DNA of 64,000 nucleotides from CAYSRC01 sp964433495 (GCA_964433495.1 CAYSRC010000004.1:1-64000); one strand, 5' to 3'; positions 8,136 through 17,040 are shown, counted from the first letter of the stretch. The notes: a model not told the origin generated them from the sequence alone. Numbers and translations: made by a program.

Positions 8136-9188
8136 TTATTCGCCGTACCGCTCGGCGTAGTACCGCTCATAGTCGCCCGAGACGACATTTTCCATCCACG
8201 GGCGGTTGGCGAGGTACCAGTCGATCGTCAGCACGATGCCCTTTTCAAACGGGGTCTCGGGGAACCAACCGAGCGCGCCCTTTATCTTCGCGGGGTCGAT
8301 GCCGTAGCGGCGGTCGTGGCCCTTGCGGTCCTCGACGTGCTTGATAAGCCCCTCGTTGACCTCGGGGTCGTTTTTGCCGACGTTGTCGATGATCGTCTTG
8401 ACGATGACGACGTTGGGGCGCTCGTTGTGCCCGCCGATGTTGTACACCTCGCCCGACACGCCGCCGCGCGCGACCATGTCGATCGCCTTGCAGTGGTCCT
8501 CGACATACAGCCAGTCCCTTATCTGCATCCCGTCGCCGTACACCGGCAGCGCGCGGTGGTTGAGGCAGTTGTTTATCATGAGCGGGATGAGCTTTTCGGG
8601 GAACTGAAAAGGCCCGTAGTTGTTGGAGCAGCGGGTGATGTTGGTCGGCATCCCGTAGGTGTCGTGGTACGCCTTTACGAACAGGTCGGCCGATGCCTTG
8701 GACGCCGAGTAGGGGCTGTGCGGGTCTAGGGGCGTCGTCTCGGTGAAAAAGCCGTCCGGCCCGAGCGAGCCGTACACCTCGTCGGTCGACACCTGAAGGT
8801 ACTTGACCCCCTCCTTAAAGCCGCCGCCGTCCAGCTCCCACGCCCTTTTGGCGCAGTCGAGCAGCGTCACGGTGCCCAGCACGTTGGTGCGCGCAAAGAT
8901 GCCGGGGTCGGTTATCGAGCGGTCGACGTGGCTCTCGGCCGCGAAGTTTATCACCGTGTCGATGTCGTTTTCCGTCATGAGCCTGCTTATCTCGCCGCCG
9001 TCGCAGATGTCGGTGCGGCTGAAAACATAGCGCGGATCCTTTTCGACCGACCGCAGGTTTTCGAGGTTGCCGGCGTAGGTCAGCTTGTCGGCGTTGACGA
9101 TCTTGATGTCGTCGTACCGCCCGAGCATGTAGAGGATGAAGTTGGAGCCGATAAAGCCCGCGCCGCCCGTCACAAGGATGTTCTTCAT
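8136..9188 (-). CDS. dTDP-glucose 4,6-dehydratase
   Basis: Second step of dTDP-L-rhamnose synthesis: converts dTDP-glucose to dTDP-4-keto-6-deoxyglucose with bound NAD+. The 350-aa length is standard for RmlB. NAD-binding TGGAGFIGSN at residues 7-16; VSTDEVYGSLG with the catalytic Thr-Asp-Glu near 134; YSASKASADLFV holding the YxxxK pair near 160; NNYGPFQFPEKLIP near 192. The ATG at 9188 has GGAG about 10 nt upstream. It is the last gene of the leftward cluster with rfbA and rfbD, though separated from rfbD by 382 nt. Function is firm. Confidence 0.97.
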   Translation of the reverse strand: MKNILVTGGAGFIGSNFILYMLGRYDDIKIVNADKLTYAGNLENLRSVEKDPRYVFSRTDICDGGEISRLMTENDIDTVINFAAESHVDRSITDPGIFARTNVLGTVTLLDCAKRAWELDGGGFKEGVKYLQVSTDEVYGSLGPDGFFTETTPLDPHSPYSASKASADLFVKAYHDTYGMPTNITRCSNNYGPFQFPEKLIPLMINNCLNHRALPVYGDGMQIRDWLYVEDHCKAIDMVARGGVSGEVYNIGGHNERPNVVIVKTIIDNVGKNDPEVNEGLIKHVEDRKGHDRRYGIDPAKIKGALGWFPETPFEKGIVLTIDWYLANRPWMENVVSGDYERYYAERYGE

Positions 9189-9570
9189 TTTTTGTTCTCT
9201 CCGTTGTCGTTTATCGCGGCGTCCGAAGACCGTTCGGCCGCCCGCGTCGTTATTCGGTCGAGGGGCAACGCCCCGTCATACAATGTCCCCAAAGGTCGGC
9301 TCGACCCGCCGTCCCGCATGCCGAACGGAATCAGTTAGCCGCCGAGGCGGGGTATGTCACGCTCTTCGCCGTGTCTTCTCACCTCGCCCGAAGCCGCTGC
9401 CCGCGGGGCTTTATGCCGCCCCGCCGCCCCTTCCGCCTGTTCGCCGAGCAGGGGCGAACAGTGTGTGCTTTTGCCCGTTCGGCGGGACAGGGTCGAAACA
9501 CGCCGCCCTCTTGCCCGTTTTGCGGGGCGGGGCTGCACGGCCCCCGGGGCGTCCTTCTGTTTTCTGTTTG
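9189..9570. other. Gap between rfbD and rfbB
   Basis: No gene is supported. The sequence is GC-rich with short C/G palindromes and no clear promoter or T-tract, so rfbB may be transcribed by read-through from rfbD. Confidence 0.4.
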
Positions 9571-10455
9571 TTATTCGCCGCCGCCGTTTTTTATATAGGC
9601 GTCGATCGCGTCCCGCCAGTCGCGCATATGGTCGCCCGTCGTCAGGCGCAGCATCATGTTGTCGAGCGCCGAATAGGCGGGGCGGTCGGTCGGGCTGCCG
9701 TACTCGGCAGTCGTGCAGGGCTTGACGGTCGCCCGCACCCCGGCCGCCTCGACAAAGCGCCTGGCAAAGTCGTACCACGAGCACACGCCGTTGCAGGTGG
9801 CATGATAGGTGCCGTACTCGTCCCCCGCGGCGATCTCCAAAATCGCGTGCGCGACGTCGACGGCGCTCGTCGGGTTGCCGAACTGGTCGTTGACGACCGT
9901 GACCTCGCCGCGCTCGCGCGCGACCCGCAGGATGGTCTTGACAAAGTTTTTGCCCGTGTAGCCGTACAGCCACGAGGTCCGCACGATAAAGTGCCTGCGG
10001 CACCGCTCGCGCGCAAAGATCTCGCCCGCGAGCTTGGTCTTGCCGTAGACGCTGCGCGGCGCGGGGAGGTCGTACTCGCGGTAGGGCGCCTTCCCGTCCC
10101 CCGCAAAAACATAGTCGGTCGAGACGTGAAGCAGCTTGGTCGACGTCTTTTCGCAGATGTCCGCAAGGTTTCGCACCGCGAGCGCGTTGGCGGAATACGC
10201 GGCGTCCTCGCCCGTCTCGCAGCCGTCGACGTTGGTGTAGGCCGCGCAGTTGATGACGAGGTCGAGGCTCTCGTCCCGCAAAAAGCGAAAGGTCTCGTCC
10301 CGGTCGGTGAGGTCGAGGGTGTCGATGTCAATGGGCACCGTCCTCGCGTTTCGGTAGACGGCGGGGATCGCGCCGATCTCGCTTCGTCCCTCGGCGAGCT
10401 GCTTTTGCAGCTCGGTGCCGAGCTGCCCGTTGCAGCCCGTTATCAGTATCCTCAT
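9571..10455 (-). CDS. dTDP-4-dehydrorhamnose reductase
   Basis: Last step of dTDP-L-rhamnose synthesis: NAD(P)H-dependent reduction of dTDP-4-keto-L-rhamnose. 294 aa, the usual RmlD length. MRILITGCNGQLGTEL gives the N-terminal dinucleotide fold (GxNGQLG); VINCAAYTNVDGCE near residue 68; HVSTDYVFAGDG near 105 with the catalytic Thr/Asp; YGKTKLAGE near 128 with the YxxxK pair; FVRTSWLYG-type segment near 153. It starts 16 nt after the rfbA stop, so the two are cotranscribed. No RmlC epimerase gene lies in the window; it must be elsewhere. Confidence 0.96.
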   Translation of the reverse strand: MRILITGCNGQLGTELQKQLAEGRSEIGAIPAVYRNARTVPIDIDTLDLTDRDETFRFLRDESLDLVINCAAYTNVDGCETGEDAAYSANALAVRNLADICEKTSTKLLHVSTDYVFAGDGKAPYREYDLPAPRSVYGKTKLAGEIFARERCRRHFIVRTSWLYGYTGKNFVKTILRVARERGEVTVVNDQFGNPTSAVDVAHAILEIAAGDEYGTYHATCNGVCSWYDFARRFVEAAGVRATVKPCTTAEYGSPTDRPAYSALDNMMLRLTTGDHMRDWRDAIDAYIKNGGGE

Positions 10456-10471
10456 CTCGTATGTTCCCCTG

Positions 10472-11344
10472 TTATTTTGAGTTTTCGGCTATGCGCAGGA
10501 TGTAGCGGCCGTAGTCGGTCTTCGCGAGGCCCTCGCCGAGCTTGATGAGCTGCTGCCTGTCGATGAACCCCCGGCGGTACGCGATCTCCTCAAGGCAGGA
10601 TATGTAGAGCCCCTGCCGCTGCTGAACGGCGTCGACAAAGTTGGCGGCGTCGAGCATCGAGCGGTGGCTGCCGGTGTCGAGCCACGCCATGCCGCGGCCG
10701 AACAGCTCGACCTTGAGCTCGCCCATGCGCAGGTACTCGTTGTTGACCGAGGTGATCTCAAGCTCGCCCCGCGCCGAGGGCTTGACGTTTTTCGCGATCT
10801 CGACCACCCTGTTGTCGTAAAAATAGAGCCCCGGCACCGCATAGTTGGACTTGGGCTTTTGCGGCTTTTCCTCAATCGACAGCACGTTGCCCTCGTCGTC
10901 AAAGTCGACGACGCCGAAGTCGCCCGGGTTGCTGACGTGATAGCCGAAGACGGTCGCGCCGCGCTTTCTCTCGACAGCGCGCTTCAGCCTCTCGGAAAAG
11001 CTGTAGCCGTAGAAGATGTTGTCGCCGAGCACAAGGCAGACGTTGTCGCCGCCGATGAAATCCGCACCGACGATAAAGGCGTCCGCAAGCCCGCGCGGGC
11101 TCTCCTGCACGGCGTAGCTGATATCGAGGCCGAGCTGGCTGCCGTCCCCGAAAAGGGTCTTAAAGCCGCCGATGTCCCGCGGCGTGGAGATGATGAGAAT
11201 CTCCCTGATGCCCGCGAGCATGAGCGTCGACATGGGATAGTAGATCATCGGCTTGTCGCACACCGTCAGCAGCTGCTTTGAGACCGCAATGGTCGACGGG
11301 TACAGCCGCGTGCCCGAGCCCCCCGCCAAAACAATGCCCTTCAT
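10472..11344 (-). CDS. Glucose-1-phosphate thymidylyltransferase
   Basis: First step of dTDP-rhamnose synthesis: dTTP plus glucose-1-phosphate gives dTDP-glucose. 290 aa, standard for RmlA. The nucleotide-binding signature MKGIVLAGGSGTRLYP begins the protein; SKQLLTVCDKPMIYYP follows near residue 22; LVLGDNIFYG near 107 holds the metal-binding Asp; IEEKPQKPKSNYAVPGLYFY near 160 is the sugar-binding strand. The ATG at 11344 has GGGAGGG; the longer frame to 11428 lacks a ribosome site. It starts 22 nt after the upstream glycosyltransferase stop. Confidence 0.97.
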   Translation of the reverse strand: MKGIVLAGGSGTRLYPSTIAVSKQLLTVCDKPMIYYPMSTLMLAGIREILIISTPRDIGGFKTLFGDGSQLGLDISYAVQESPRGLADAFIVGADFIGGDNVCLVLGDNIFYGYSFSERLKRAVERKRGATVFGYHVSNPGDFGVVDFDDEGNVLSIEEKPQKPKSNYAVPGLYFYDNRVVEIAKNVKPSARGELEITSVNNEYLRMGELKVELFGRGMAWLDTGSHRSMLDAANFVDAVQQRQGLYISCLEEIAYRRGFIDRQQLIKLGEGLAKTDYGRYILRIAENSK

Positions 11345-11366
11345 GTACCGTTCCCTCCCGATTTTT

Positions 11367-12131
11367 TTATTTGAATTTAAAGCCCCATTTCCCGAAATAC
11401 TTGAACATGCCGATGACGAGTATGACAAAGTATTTCAGCTTGTGCGAGCTCGAGCGCTCCCACTCGTGATAGACATAGGTATACGGCCAGTACACCGCGC
11501 GCCCGTGCTCCCGCGCGCGCCTCGTTATGTCCATGTCCTCAAAGTACATGAACCACCGCTCGTCAAACCCGCCTATACGCTTGAATATCCCGGTTCGTAT
11601 GACAAAAAAGCAGCCTGTAGCGAACTCGATATCGGTGGGCTTTGTAAGGTCCTCGTCCAGCATCTGATAGTGCCGCACCACCCCCTCGAGCCTCTTTTTG
11701 AACAGGTGCCTGCCGAACAGCGCCAAAAAGGTGGGGTTGCGCTTGCCGATTATCTGCACCTCGCCCGACGGATAGCGGATCTCGGGCGTGACAAGCCCGA
11801 CGTCGGCGTTGTCGTCAAGATAGGCGCACAGCTCGCTTATCGCGTCGCGGTCGACGGTGATGTCGGGGTTTATCACGGCGTGATAGTCGCTCTCGAGCAT
11901 CGGCAGCACCGTGTTGTGCCCGTGCCCGAACCCCTTGTTGTCGGGGTTTTGCACCGTCACGAGCTGCGGAAATTCTTCCTTCAGTTTTTGGAGCGTGCCG
12001 TCCCCGGAGCAGTTGTCCACGATGTACAGCGTGAAATCGACGCCCTTTGTGTGCTCATACAGCGTGCGCACCGCCTCGCGGCACTTGTCATAGCATTTAT
12101 AGGTCACGATGCAGCCGCTTACCCTCTTCAC
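11367..12131 (-). CDS. Family 2 glycosyltransferase, rhamnosyltransferase-like
   Basis: About 254 aa, a cytoplasmic GT-A enzyme probably transferring a sugar (perhaps L-rhamnose) to an envelope glycan precursor. SGCIVTYKCYD at the N-terminus, YIVDNCSGDGT near residue 36, INPDITVDRDAI near 85 (DxD-like) and GGFDERWFMYFEDMDITRRA near 190 are typical of the WbbL-type GT2 group. GTG at 12131 was chosen because it overlaps the gatD stop as GTGTGA and has a G-rich ribosome site; the frame further upstream is a gatD shadow. Translational coupling to gatD and adjacency to rfbA suggest one pathway; the acceptor is unknown. Confidence 0.9.
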   Translation of the reverse strand: MKRVSGCIVTYKCYDKCREAVRTLYEHTKGVDFTLYIVDNCSGDGTLQKLKEEFPQLVTVQNPDNKGFGHGHNTVLPMLESDYHAVINPDITVDRDAISELCAYLDDNADVGLVTPEIRYPSGEVQIIGKRNPTFLALFGRHLFKKRLEGVVRHYQMLDEDLTKPTDIEFATGCFFVIRTGIFKRIGGFDERWFMYFEDMDITRRAREHGRAVYWPYTYVYHEWERSSSHKLKYFVILVIGMFKYFGKWGFKFK

Positions 12132-12871
12132 ACGCTCGCCCCCCCGCCGCCGCGGGCGGCCGCCGAAAGCGTCGCCGCCACCGACGCGTAGCCCCTTTGC
12201 AGATGTTTGAACAGCGTGCCCTCGGGGGGCGGCAGTTCTTCGCCCGCCAAAAGGCCCGCAAAATGGTCGAGCAGCGCGGGGTTGCGCACGAGAAGCGGGC
12301 CGGACAGCTCGCTCCAAAACACCCGCCCGTCCGAAAAGCCCTCGCGCGCGCCGACGCCCGCCGACGACGAGTAGACGACCGAGAACATTTCGTCGCCCTC
12401 GACGGCTACCTCGCACGAGGTGTTTATCGAGCCGACCGCCGCGTCCCCGACGCCCGCAAAGCGCGCGAGCACCTCGGCATAGCGGCGCACGCCCGGCTTA
12501 AACACAAACAGCGCGCCCGCGACGCCCGCGCCCTCGTGCAGGCCGTCCTCAAGCTCTATGCCCCGCCCGAGCGCGGCGCCCGCCGTGCCGCACGCGAGGA
12601 TTTTTCCGCCCTTCTCCAAAAAGCCCTCTATCTCGCCGCGGTGCGCAAAACAGTCGGCGCACGCCCGCGCCGCGGCGCTCTCGGTCCCCGCGCCCGCGAA
12701 CAAAAGGCTGTGCTCGCCGCCGTATTCGGCAAGGCCTGCGGCGCTCTCGGCCCTCACGACCTCAGCCTCGACGCCCGCCGCCGACAGCCGTCTTTGCAGC
12801 AGCGCGACGTTGGCATAGTCCCCGTAAAGGCTCATCAGCCTCGGGAACAGGTGCACGATTTTGACCCTCAT
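12128..12871 (-). CDS. GatD-like glutamine amidotransferase, histidine replaced
   Basis: 247 aa. The N-terminus MRVKIVHLFPRLMSLYGDYA is the GatD pattern, and GatD supplies ammonia to MurT for amidation of D-Glu in lipid II. The nucleophile Cys is present in ILACGTAGAALG near residue 93. In well-studied GatD the catalytic His sits in LHGPLL; here the matching segment reads ELSGPLLVRNP, with Ser in its place, and the GYGNN-like loop before it is not recognisable. The enzyme may therefore lack normal glutaminase activity, use ammonia through MurT, or use another His. It starts 1 nt after the murT stop and overlaps the next gene by 4 nt. Confidence 0.85.
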   Translation of the reverse strand: MRVKIVHLFPRLMSLYGDYANVALLQRRLSAAGVEAEVVRAESAAGLAEYGGEHSLLFAGAGTESAAARACADCFAHRGEIEGFLEKGGKILACGTAGAALGRGIELEDGLHEGAGVAGALFVFKPGVRRYAEVLARFAGVGDAAVGSINTSCEVAVEGDEMFSVVYSSSAGVGAREGFSDGRVFWSELSGPLLVRNPALLDHFAGLLAGEELPPPEGTLFKHLQRGYASVAATLSAAARGGGGASV

Positions 12872-12872
12872 C

Positions 12873-14210
12873 TCACCGTTCCCCCTTTAAAAGCGGCAGC
12901 AGCTTGGGCGAGTCGGTGAAGCAGGTCATCGCAAACACCCTGCCCCGCGCGCCCTCTTTGAGCGCGCCGACCGCCGCCGTGATGTCCCGCTCGACCGTAA
13001 GCCTCTGCTCGTCGACCCCCGCCGTTATGAGCCTCGCCGCGAGGTCGTCCGCAAACCTTCCGCACAGAACGATTCGCTTCACGTCGTCCCGCGTGAGGCG
13101 CTCAAAGTCGATGTCCCACAGCCACGACATGTCGTTGGCAAGATACTTGCGGCTCAGGGTATCCACCGCGACGATCACCGTCTTTTCGGGCGACGTGTCG
13201 CGGCAGACAGCCTCTATCGCGCCGTCGTAGGCGATGGAATTCTCGTGCTTGCACAGCATAAAGACCCCGTCGTGCCCGCCGACGCTGAAGTCGGCAAGGC
13301 GCGCCTGGAACGCGTTTGAGAGCCTGTGCCCCGTTATCGCCGCCGCTGCCTCCTCGCCCGACATGCCGAACGCCTCGACCGCCACAGTGAACGCCGCCGC
13401 GATGTTGTAGGCGAACATGGGGTTGTCCAGCTGCGGCGTCACCTCGTATCTGCCGTCGAGCAGATAGACGCCCCCGCGGTCCTCGGTGACCGCGTGGTCG
13501 GGGGGCTGCCGTTTAAACCCGCACTCGGTGCAGGCGAAGCCGCCGAGGTGGTTGTATATCCTGTAGTCGTATTTCATCTCGCCGCGGCAGACGGGGCAGG
13601 TCGCGCCGTCGTCATAGGCGTGCGCGACATCCGCGCCCTCGCACCCCGCCCGGCGCTCGACGCCGAACCGAATGACGGGCGACGTCCGCCCCTCGGCGAG
13701 GGAGGCGCTGACCGGCTCGTCTGCGTTCAGGATGAGGGTCGAGCCCTCGGGCAGGCCCTTGCGCAGCTCGCCCTTCACGAAGTCGCTGTGCCCGTTGCGG
13801 GTGAGCTGATCCCTGAAGAGGTTGAGCACCGCGATGTGGCTCGGCGTCAGGTTTTTAAAGGTGTATTGGCAGAACCGCTCGTCGCTCTCGAGCACGACGA
13901 TGTCCGCCCTGACCCTGCCCCGAAGGGTGCTCGCGTTCAAAAGCGCCGTCACCACGCCCTCGGTCTGGTTGCTGCCCTCGCTGTTGCACACAACGCGTTT
14001 CCCCGTCGCGAGCGCCGCCCTTTTGATGAGCTCGGTCGTCGAGGTCTTGCCGTTGGAGCCGGTCACCGCGACGACGGTGTCGGGCAGCTTGAGACGCCTC
14101 GCGATGTCGGGGCACAGCTTGAGGGCGACAAGGCCCGGCAGGCTGCTGCCCCTGCCGACGAGCCGACCCAAAAAGCTCAATATCTTGGTTATCAGAATGA
14201 CAAAAAACAT
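12873..14210 (-). CDS. MurT-type Mur ligase (lipid II isoglutaminyl synthase subunit)
   Basis: 445 aa, a Mur ligase-fold protein that activates the D-Glu carboxylate of lipid II with ATP for amidation. The ATP-binding loop VAVTGSNGKTSTTELIKRA lies near residue 48; ILNADEPVS near 190 and the MurT_C domain follow. A Cys4 zinc ribbon, CPVC...CTEC near 233-257, is the hallmark that separates MurT from other Mur ligases. The hydrophobic N-terminus (FFVILITKILSFLG) is usual for MurT. The ATG at 14210 has GGAG 7 nt upstream; the 100 codons before it look non-coding. It heads the leftward cluster murT-gatD-GT2-rfbA-rfbD. Confidence 0.93.
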   Translation of the reverse strand: MFFVILITKILSFLGRLVGRGSSLPGLVALKLCPDIARRLKLPDTVVAVTGSNGKTSTTELIKRAALATGKRVVCNSEGSNQTEGVVTALLNASTLRGRVRADIVVLESDERFCQYTFKNLTPSHIAVLNLFRDQLTRNGHSDFVKGELRKGLPEGSTLILNADEPVSASLAEGRTSPVIRFGVERRAGCEGADVAHAYDDGATCPVCRGEMKYDYRIYNHLGGFACTECGFKRQPPDHAVTEDRGGVYLLDGRYEVTPQLDNPMFAYNIAAAFTVAVEAFGMSGEEAAAAITGHRLSNAFQARLADFSVGGHDGVFMLCKHENSIAYDGAIEAVCRDTSPEKTVIVAVDTLSRKYLANDMSWLWDIDFERLTRDDVKRIVLCGRFADDLAARLITAGVDEQRLTVERDITAAVGALKEGARGRVFAMTCFTDSPKLLPLLKGER

Positions 14211-14513
14211 AGCTTCTCCGCACAAATACACAGTATTGGGGGGCCGACGACGCGCGGGGCCCGGCCATTGACACGCCGCTTTTCGGGGAAGGGGGGGGGA
14301 TAAATTCCGCTCACTTAAAACGCCCTGCCCACGCTTTTCAAGGCAAAGGCGCCCCCGCGGCCCCGCATCGGGCGAAAGGCACCGCACAAAAACGCTTTTC
14401 GCCGCACAGGGCGCGCGCCGGTCGGCCCGCCGCCCGCTCTCGCGCCTCTTCCCGCGGCCCGCTTCCCGGCGGGCTGCCCTCTCGCCGGGAGCGCCGTCCC
14501 CGACGCCCCCCAA

Positions 14514-14542
14514 ACGCAGCGCCGCCCGCGGCGGCGCTGCGT
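14514..14542 (-). terminator. Hairpin downstream of nucleoside hydrolase gene
   Basis: A perfect 13-bp stem (ACGCAGCGCCGCC with its complement), loop CGC, only 25 nt beyond the hydrolase stop. The T-tract is poor on the minus strand. The rest of 14211-14566 is GC-rich with another CCCGGCG/CGCCGGG hairpin and no gene. Confidence 0.55.
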
Positions 14543-14566
14543 CTCACTCTCTTTCGGCAAGCCTGT

Positions 14567-15514
14567 CTATGCGAGGTGCGAAAAGTACTCGGTCATGGCC
14601 TCGTACCACTTTTCATACCTGCGCATGTCGATGTCGGTGATGAGCACCGTGTTGAAGGTGCTCTCGTCGTCGTAGCTCGCAACCGACTCGCCCCAGTGCT
14701 CGTCCCCCTCGACGGCGCAGATGTCGATATGACAGCGCTTCGACTCGCACGCATCATTCTCGGCGAGCCAAAACACCGGGATGGCGTCGTGGATGATGCT
14801 CGAGCGCTTGCCCTCCTTGTTGTCAAGCTTGTCGGAATAGCTGTTGACCAGCGCCTTGATGATGCCGCTTATAAGCGACTTTTTCTCGGCGAGCCTGTCG
14901 ATGAACTCGAACGCGATGCCGGTCTTTTCGGTGACGTTGAGCCCCGCCATGACGATGGGGATGCCGCTTTTGAACACGATGTCGGCGGCGGGCGGGTCTA
15001 TCCAGAAGTTGAACTCGGCATAGGGGGTGCTGTTGCCGCCCTCGACGCCGCCGCCCATGATGTCGATTTCCTTGATATAGTCCTTCGCGTCGGGGTGCTT
15101 TATCAGCAGCTGCGCGAGGTTGGTCAGCGGGCCTATCGCCACGATGTGCAGCCTGCCCGCATATTCCTTCGCCTTTTCATAGATAAAGTCCCACGCGGGC
15201 AGCTCGCTGAAGCTTCCCTTTGCCTCGGGCAGGGTGACCGAGCCCATGCCCGTCGCGCCGTGGGTGAGGCCCGCGTGGCGCGGGGCCTGCACGGTCAGCT
15301 GCCGCTCGGCGCCCTTCGCCACGGGGCAGCCGAGCTGCAAAAACTCGGCGAGGTCGAGGGCGTTTTTAAAGGTATACTTTGCCTCGACGTTGCCGTCGAC
15401 CGGCGTAAGCCCCACGATCTCGAGGTTGTCGGACGCGGCGGCGAGCATGATCGCGATGGCGTCGTCCACGCCGGGGTCGGTGTCGATGATTATGGGTATT
15501 CTCTCGTTACTCAT
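14567..15514 (-). CDS. Nucleoside hydrolase (IunH family)
   Basis: 315 aa. Hydrolyses ribonucleosides to base plus ribose for salvage. The calcium-binding IIDTDPGVDDA motif is at residues 8-18; GGGVEGGNSTPYAEFNFWIDP near 165-185 supplies the family's conserved Asn, Glu and Asp; IIHDAIPVFW near 250 holds the His-Asp. The ATG at 15514 has GGAGGA; frames further upstream are not supported. No transporter or kinase is adjacent, so substrate preference is open. It lies 146 nt after the M42 peptidase and could be cotranscribed. Confidence 0.93.
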   Translation of the reverse strand: MSNERIPIIIDTDPGVDDAIAIMLAAASDNLEIVGLTPVDGNVEAKYTFKNALDLAEFLQLGCPVAKGAERQLTVQAPRHAGLTHGATGMGSVTLPEAKGSFSELPAWDFIYEKAKEYAGRLHIVAIGPLTNLAQLLIKHPDAKDYIKEIDIMGGGVEGGNSTPYAEFNFWIDPPAADIVFKSGIPIVMAGLNVTEKTGIAFEFIDRLAEKKSLISGIIKALVNSYSDKLDNKEGKRSSIIHDAIPVFWLAENDACESKRCHIDICAVEGDEHWGESVASYDDESTFNTVLITDIDMRRYEKWYEAMTEYFSHLA

Positions 15515-15660
15515 AGTATCCTCCAAAAGAGCTTTTTTATTTATCCCGCGCGGTAGCCCACGGCAGACGGAGGTTCCCGCGCGGATTATTTCATTTTTTG
15601 AAGACGGGGCCGCGCCCGCCCTCATGCCGCACGTCCCTAAGGCGCTCCGGGGCCGCGGCG

Positions 15661-16761
15661 TCAAAAACGGCCGAGGTCAAAACCGCGGTCGAGGCCGTAC
15701 ACAAAGCCCGCGACGAGCTCGGCCGTCGCCCGCACGTCGCGAAGGTCGCACACCTCCTTGGGGCTGTGGCTGTAGCGGTCGGGCGAGCCCATGTCCATGA
15801 CGGGGATGCCCTCGTCCTCGAGCTGGAGATAGGCGGTGTCGGACAGCGCGCCGCGGTACGCCGCGCGCTGCAGCGGGATCCCGCGCTCGCCCGCCGTTTT
15901 TTTCAACAGCTCGAACATGCCCTTGTGCACGACCGCGCCGTTGAGGGTGCCCTTGCCGTGGAAGTTGAAGAGGATGGCCCCCGGGCCGCCGCCGAGCGCG
16001 ACGTTGTTGTACCCGCGCTGGTCGGGCGTGTCGCCCGCGCCGGGGCCCAAAAGGCAGATGCCCATGTCGGTCTTGGCGGTTCTCGCGGCGATCATCGCGC
16101 CCCGCGCGGAAAACTCCTCCCACACGGTGCCGACAATGTGCACTGTCGCGCGCGCCCTCTTTGCCGCGAGCTCCTCGGCGACACACAAAAGCTGGGTGAG
16201 GCCGACCGCGTTGTCAAGATAGCTCGACGAGATGCGATCCCCCCGAAGCTCGATAAACAGCGGATAGTAGCACACGGGGCAGCCGACCTCGATGCCGAGG
16301 TCGTGAAGCTCCTGCTCGCTCTCCGCGCCGATATCGACGAACAGCGTCGCAAGGTTCGACGCCTTCTCCTTTTCGGCGGGGGACAGCACGTGGTAGGCCT
16401 TCGCGCCGATGACGCCGTTGTACCAGCGCCCGTCCTCCGAGCCCACCCTCACGGGCGTGCCCTCGCACAGCCGCTCGGGCACGCCGCCCATGCGCTCGAG
16501 ACGCAAAAAGCCGTCGGGCTCGAGACGGCGCACGATGAAGCCGATTGTGTCGAGGTGCGCAAAGAGCATGATCGAGGGCGCGCCCTCGTCCTCGCCGTCA
16601 AATGTCGCGATGACGTTGCCTATTCGGTCGACGGCGATCCTGTCCGCGAGCGGGCGCAGGTCGTCCGAAAACCGCCTTGACATCTCGCCCTCATACCCCG
16701 AAACGCGCGGTATGGCAGCGTATTCCCTGATGTTCTGCTTGATCGACTGTATATCTCTCAT
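15661..16761 (-). CDS. M42 family metallopeptidase
   Basis: 366 aa, a tetrahedral aminopeptidase/endoglucanase-like cytosolic zinc peptidase. Ligand motifs: LFAHLDTIGF near residue 66-75 (His), SYLDNAVG near 180 (Asp), VWEEFSARGA near 213 (Glu-Glu) and RYSHSPKEV near 330 (His). In typical members the segment before DTP reads like VDVxxAGDTP; here it is CLLGPGAGDTP, so the usual Asp ligand seems replaced by Leu. Activity is thus uncertain although the fold is clear. A TTGTAA/TAGAAT promoter precedes it. The ATG at 16761 has GAGGA rather far upstream (about 12 nt). Confidence 0.88.
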   Translation of the reverse strand: MRDIQSIKQNIREYAAIPRVSGYEGEMSRRFSDDLRPLADRIAVDRIGNVIATFDGEDEGAPSIMLFAHLDTIGFIVRRLEPDGFLRLERMGGVPERLCEGTPVRVGSEDGRWYNGVIGAKAYHVLSPAEKEKASNLATLFVDIGAESEQELHDLGIEVGCPVCYYPLFIELRGDRISSSYLDNAVGLTQLLCVAEELAAKRARATVHIVGTVWEEFSARGAMIAARTAKTDMGICLLGPGAGDTPDQRGYNNVALGGGPGAILFNFHGKGTLNGAVVHKGMFELLKKTAGERGIPLQRAAYRGALSDTAYLQLEDEGIPVMDMGSPDRYSHSPKEVCDLRDVRATAELVAGFVYGLDRGFDLGRF

Positions 16762-16803
16762 TGTTAAATAATGTCCTCACAAAGGGTGTCCTTCTTTAAC
16801 AAC

Positions 16804-16832
16804 ATTCTATCAGCTTTGCGTCCCTTTTACAA
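16804..16832 (-). promoter_or_regulatory. Sigma-A-type promoter of the M42 peptidase
   Basis: Minus strand: TTGTAA (16832-16827), 17-nt spacer, TAGAAT (16809-16804), about 45 nt before the start codon. Confidence 0.6.
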
Positions 16833-16907
16833 CAGAATAAAGGTTTAGAACGGCAAACTTCTGTCAATACTGTGTATGTCGAGGGGGCATTCCGCGGGGA
16901 GAGCGAG

Positions 16908-17040
16908 CGGGCTTTGGCGTTCCCCTGCCCCGAGGGCCGCCGCACAGGGCGAGGCCGTCGGGGGCCTGCGGCGGGTGACACGGGGCAGGGCCTGAGCGGG
17001 CGGGCATTGACGTTCCCCCCCGCCCCGACGGCCGCCGCGA
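16908..17040. repeat. Imperfect direct repeat in intergenic DNA
   Basis: Two related blocks about 95 nt apart: GCGGGCTTTGGCGTTCCCC at 16908 and GCGGGCATTGACGTTCCCC near 17003, each followed by GCCCCGA and GGCCGCCGC. The region 16833-17175 holds no supported gene. Role unknown. Confidence 0.45.

Noticed and set aside
7559..8188. Short ORFs within the module A/B repeats (recurring RLTCGA- and FDIRRDIMRLS-like peptides)
   Set aside because: The similar peptides arise because the DNA repeat is copied; frames are broken differently in each copy and no start signals are shared.
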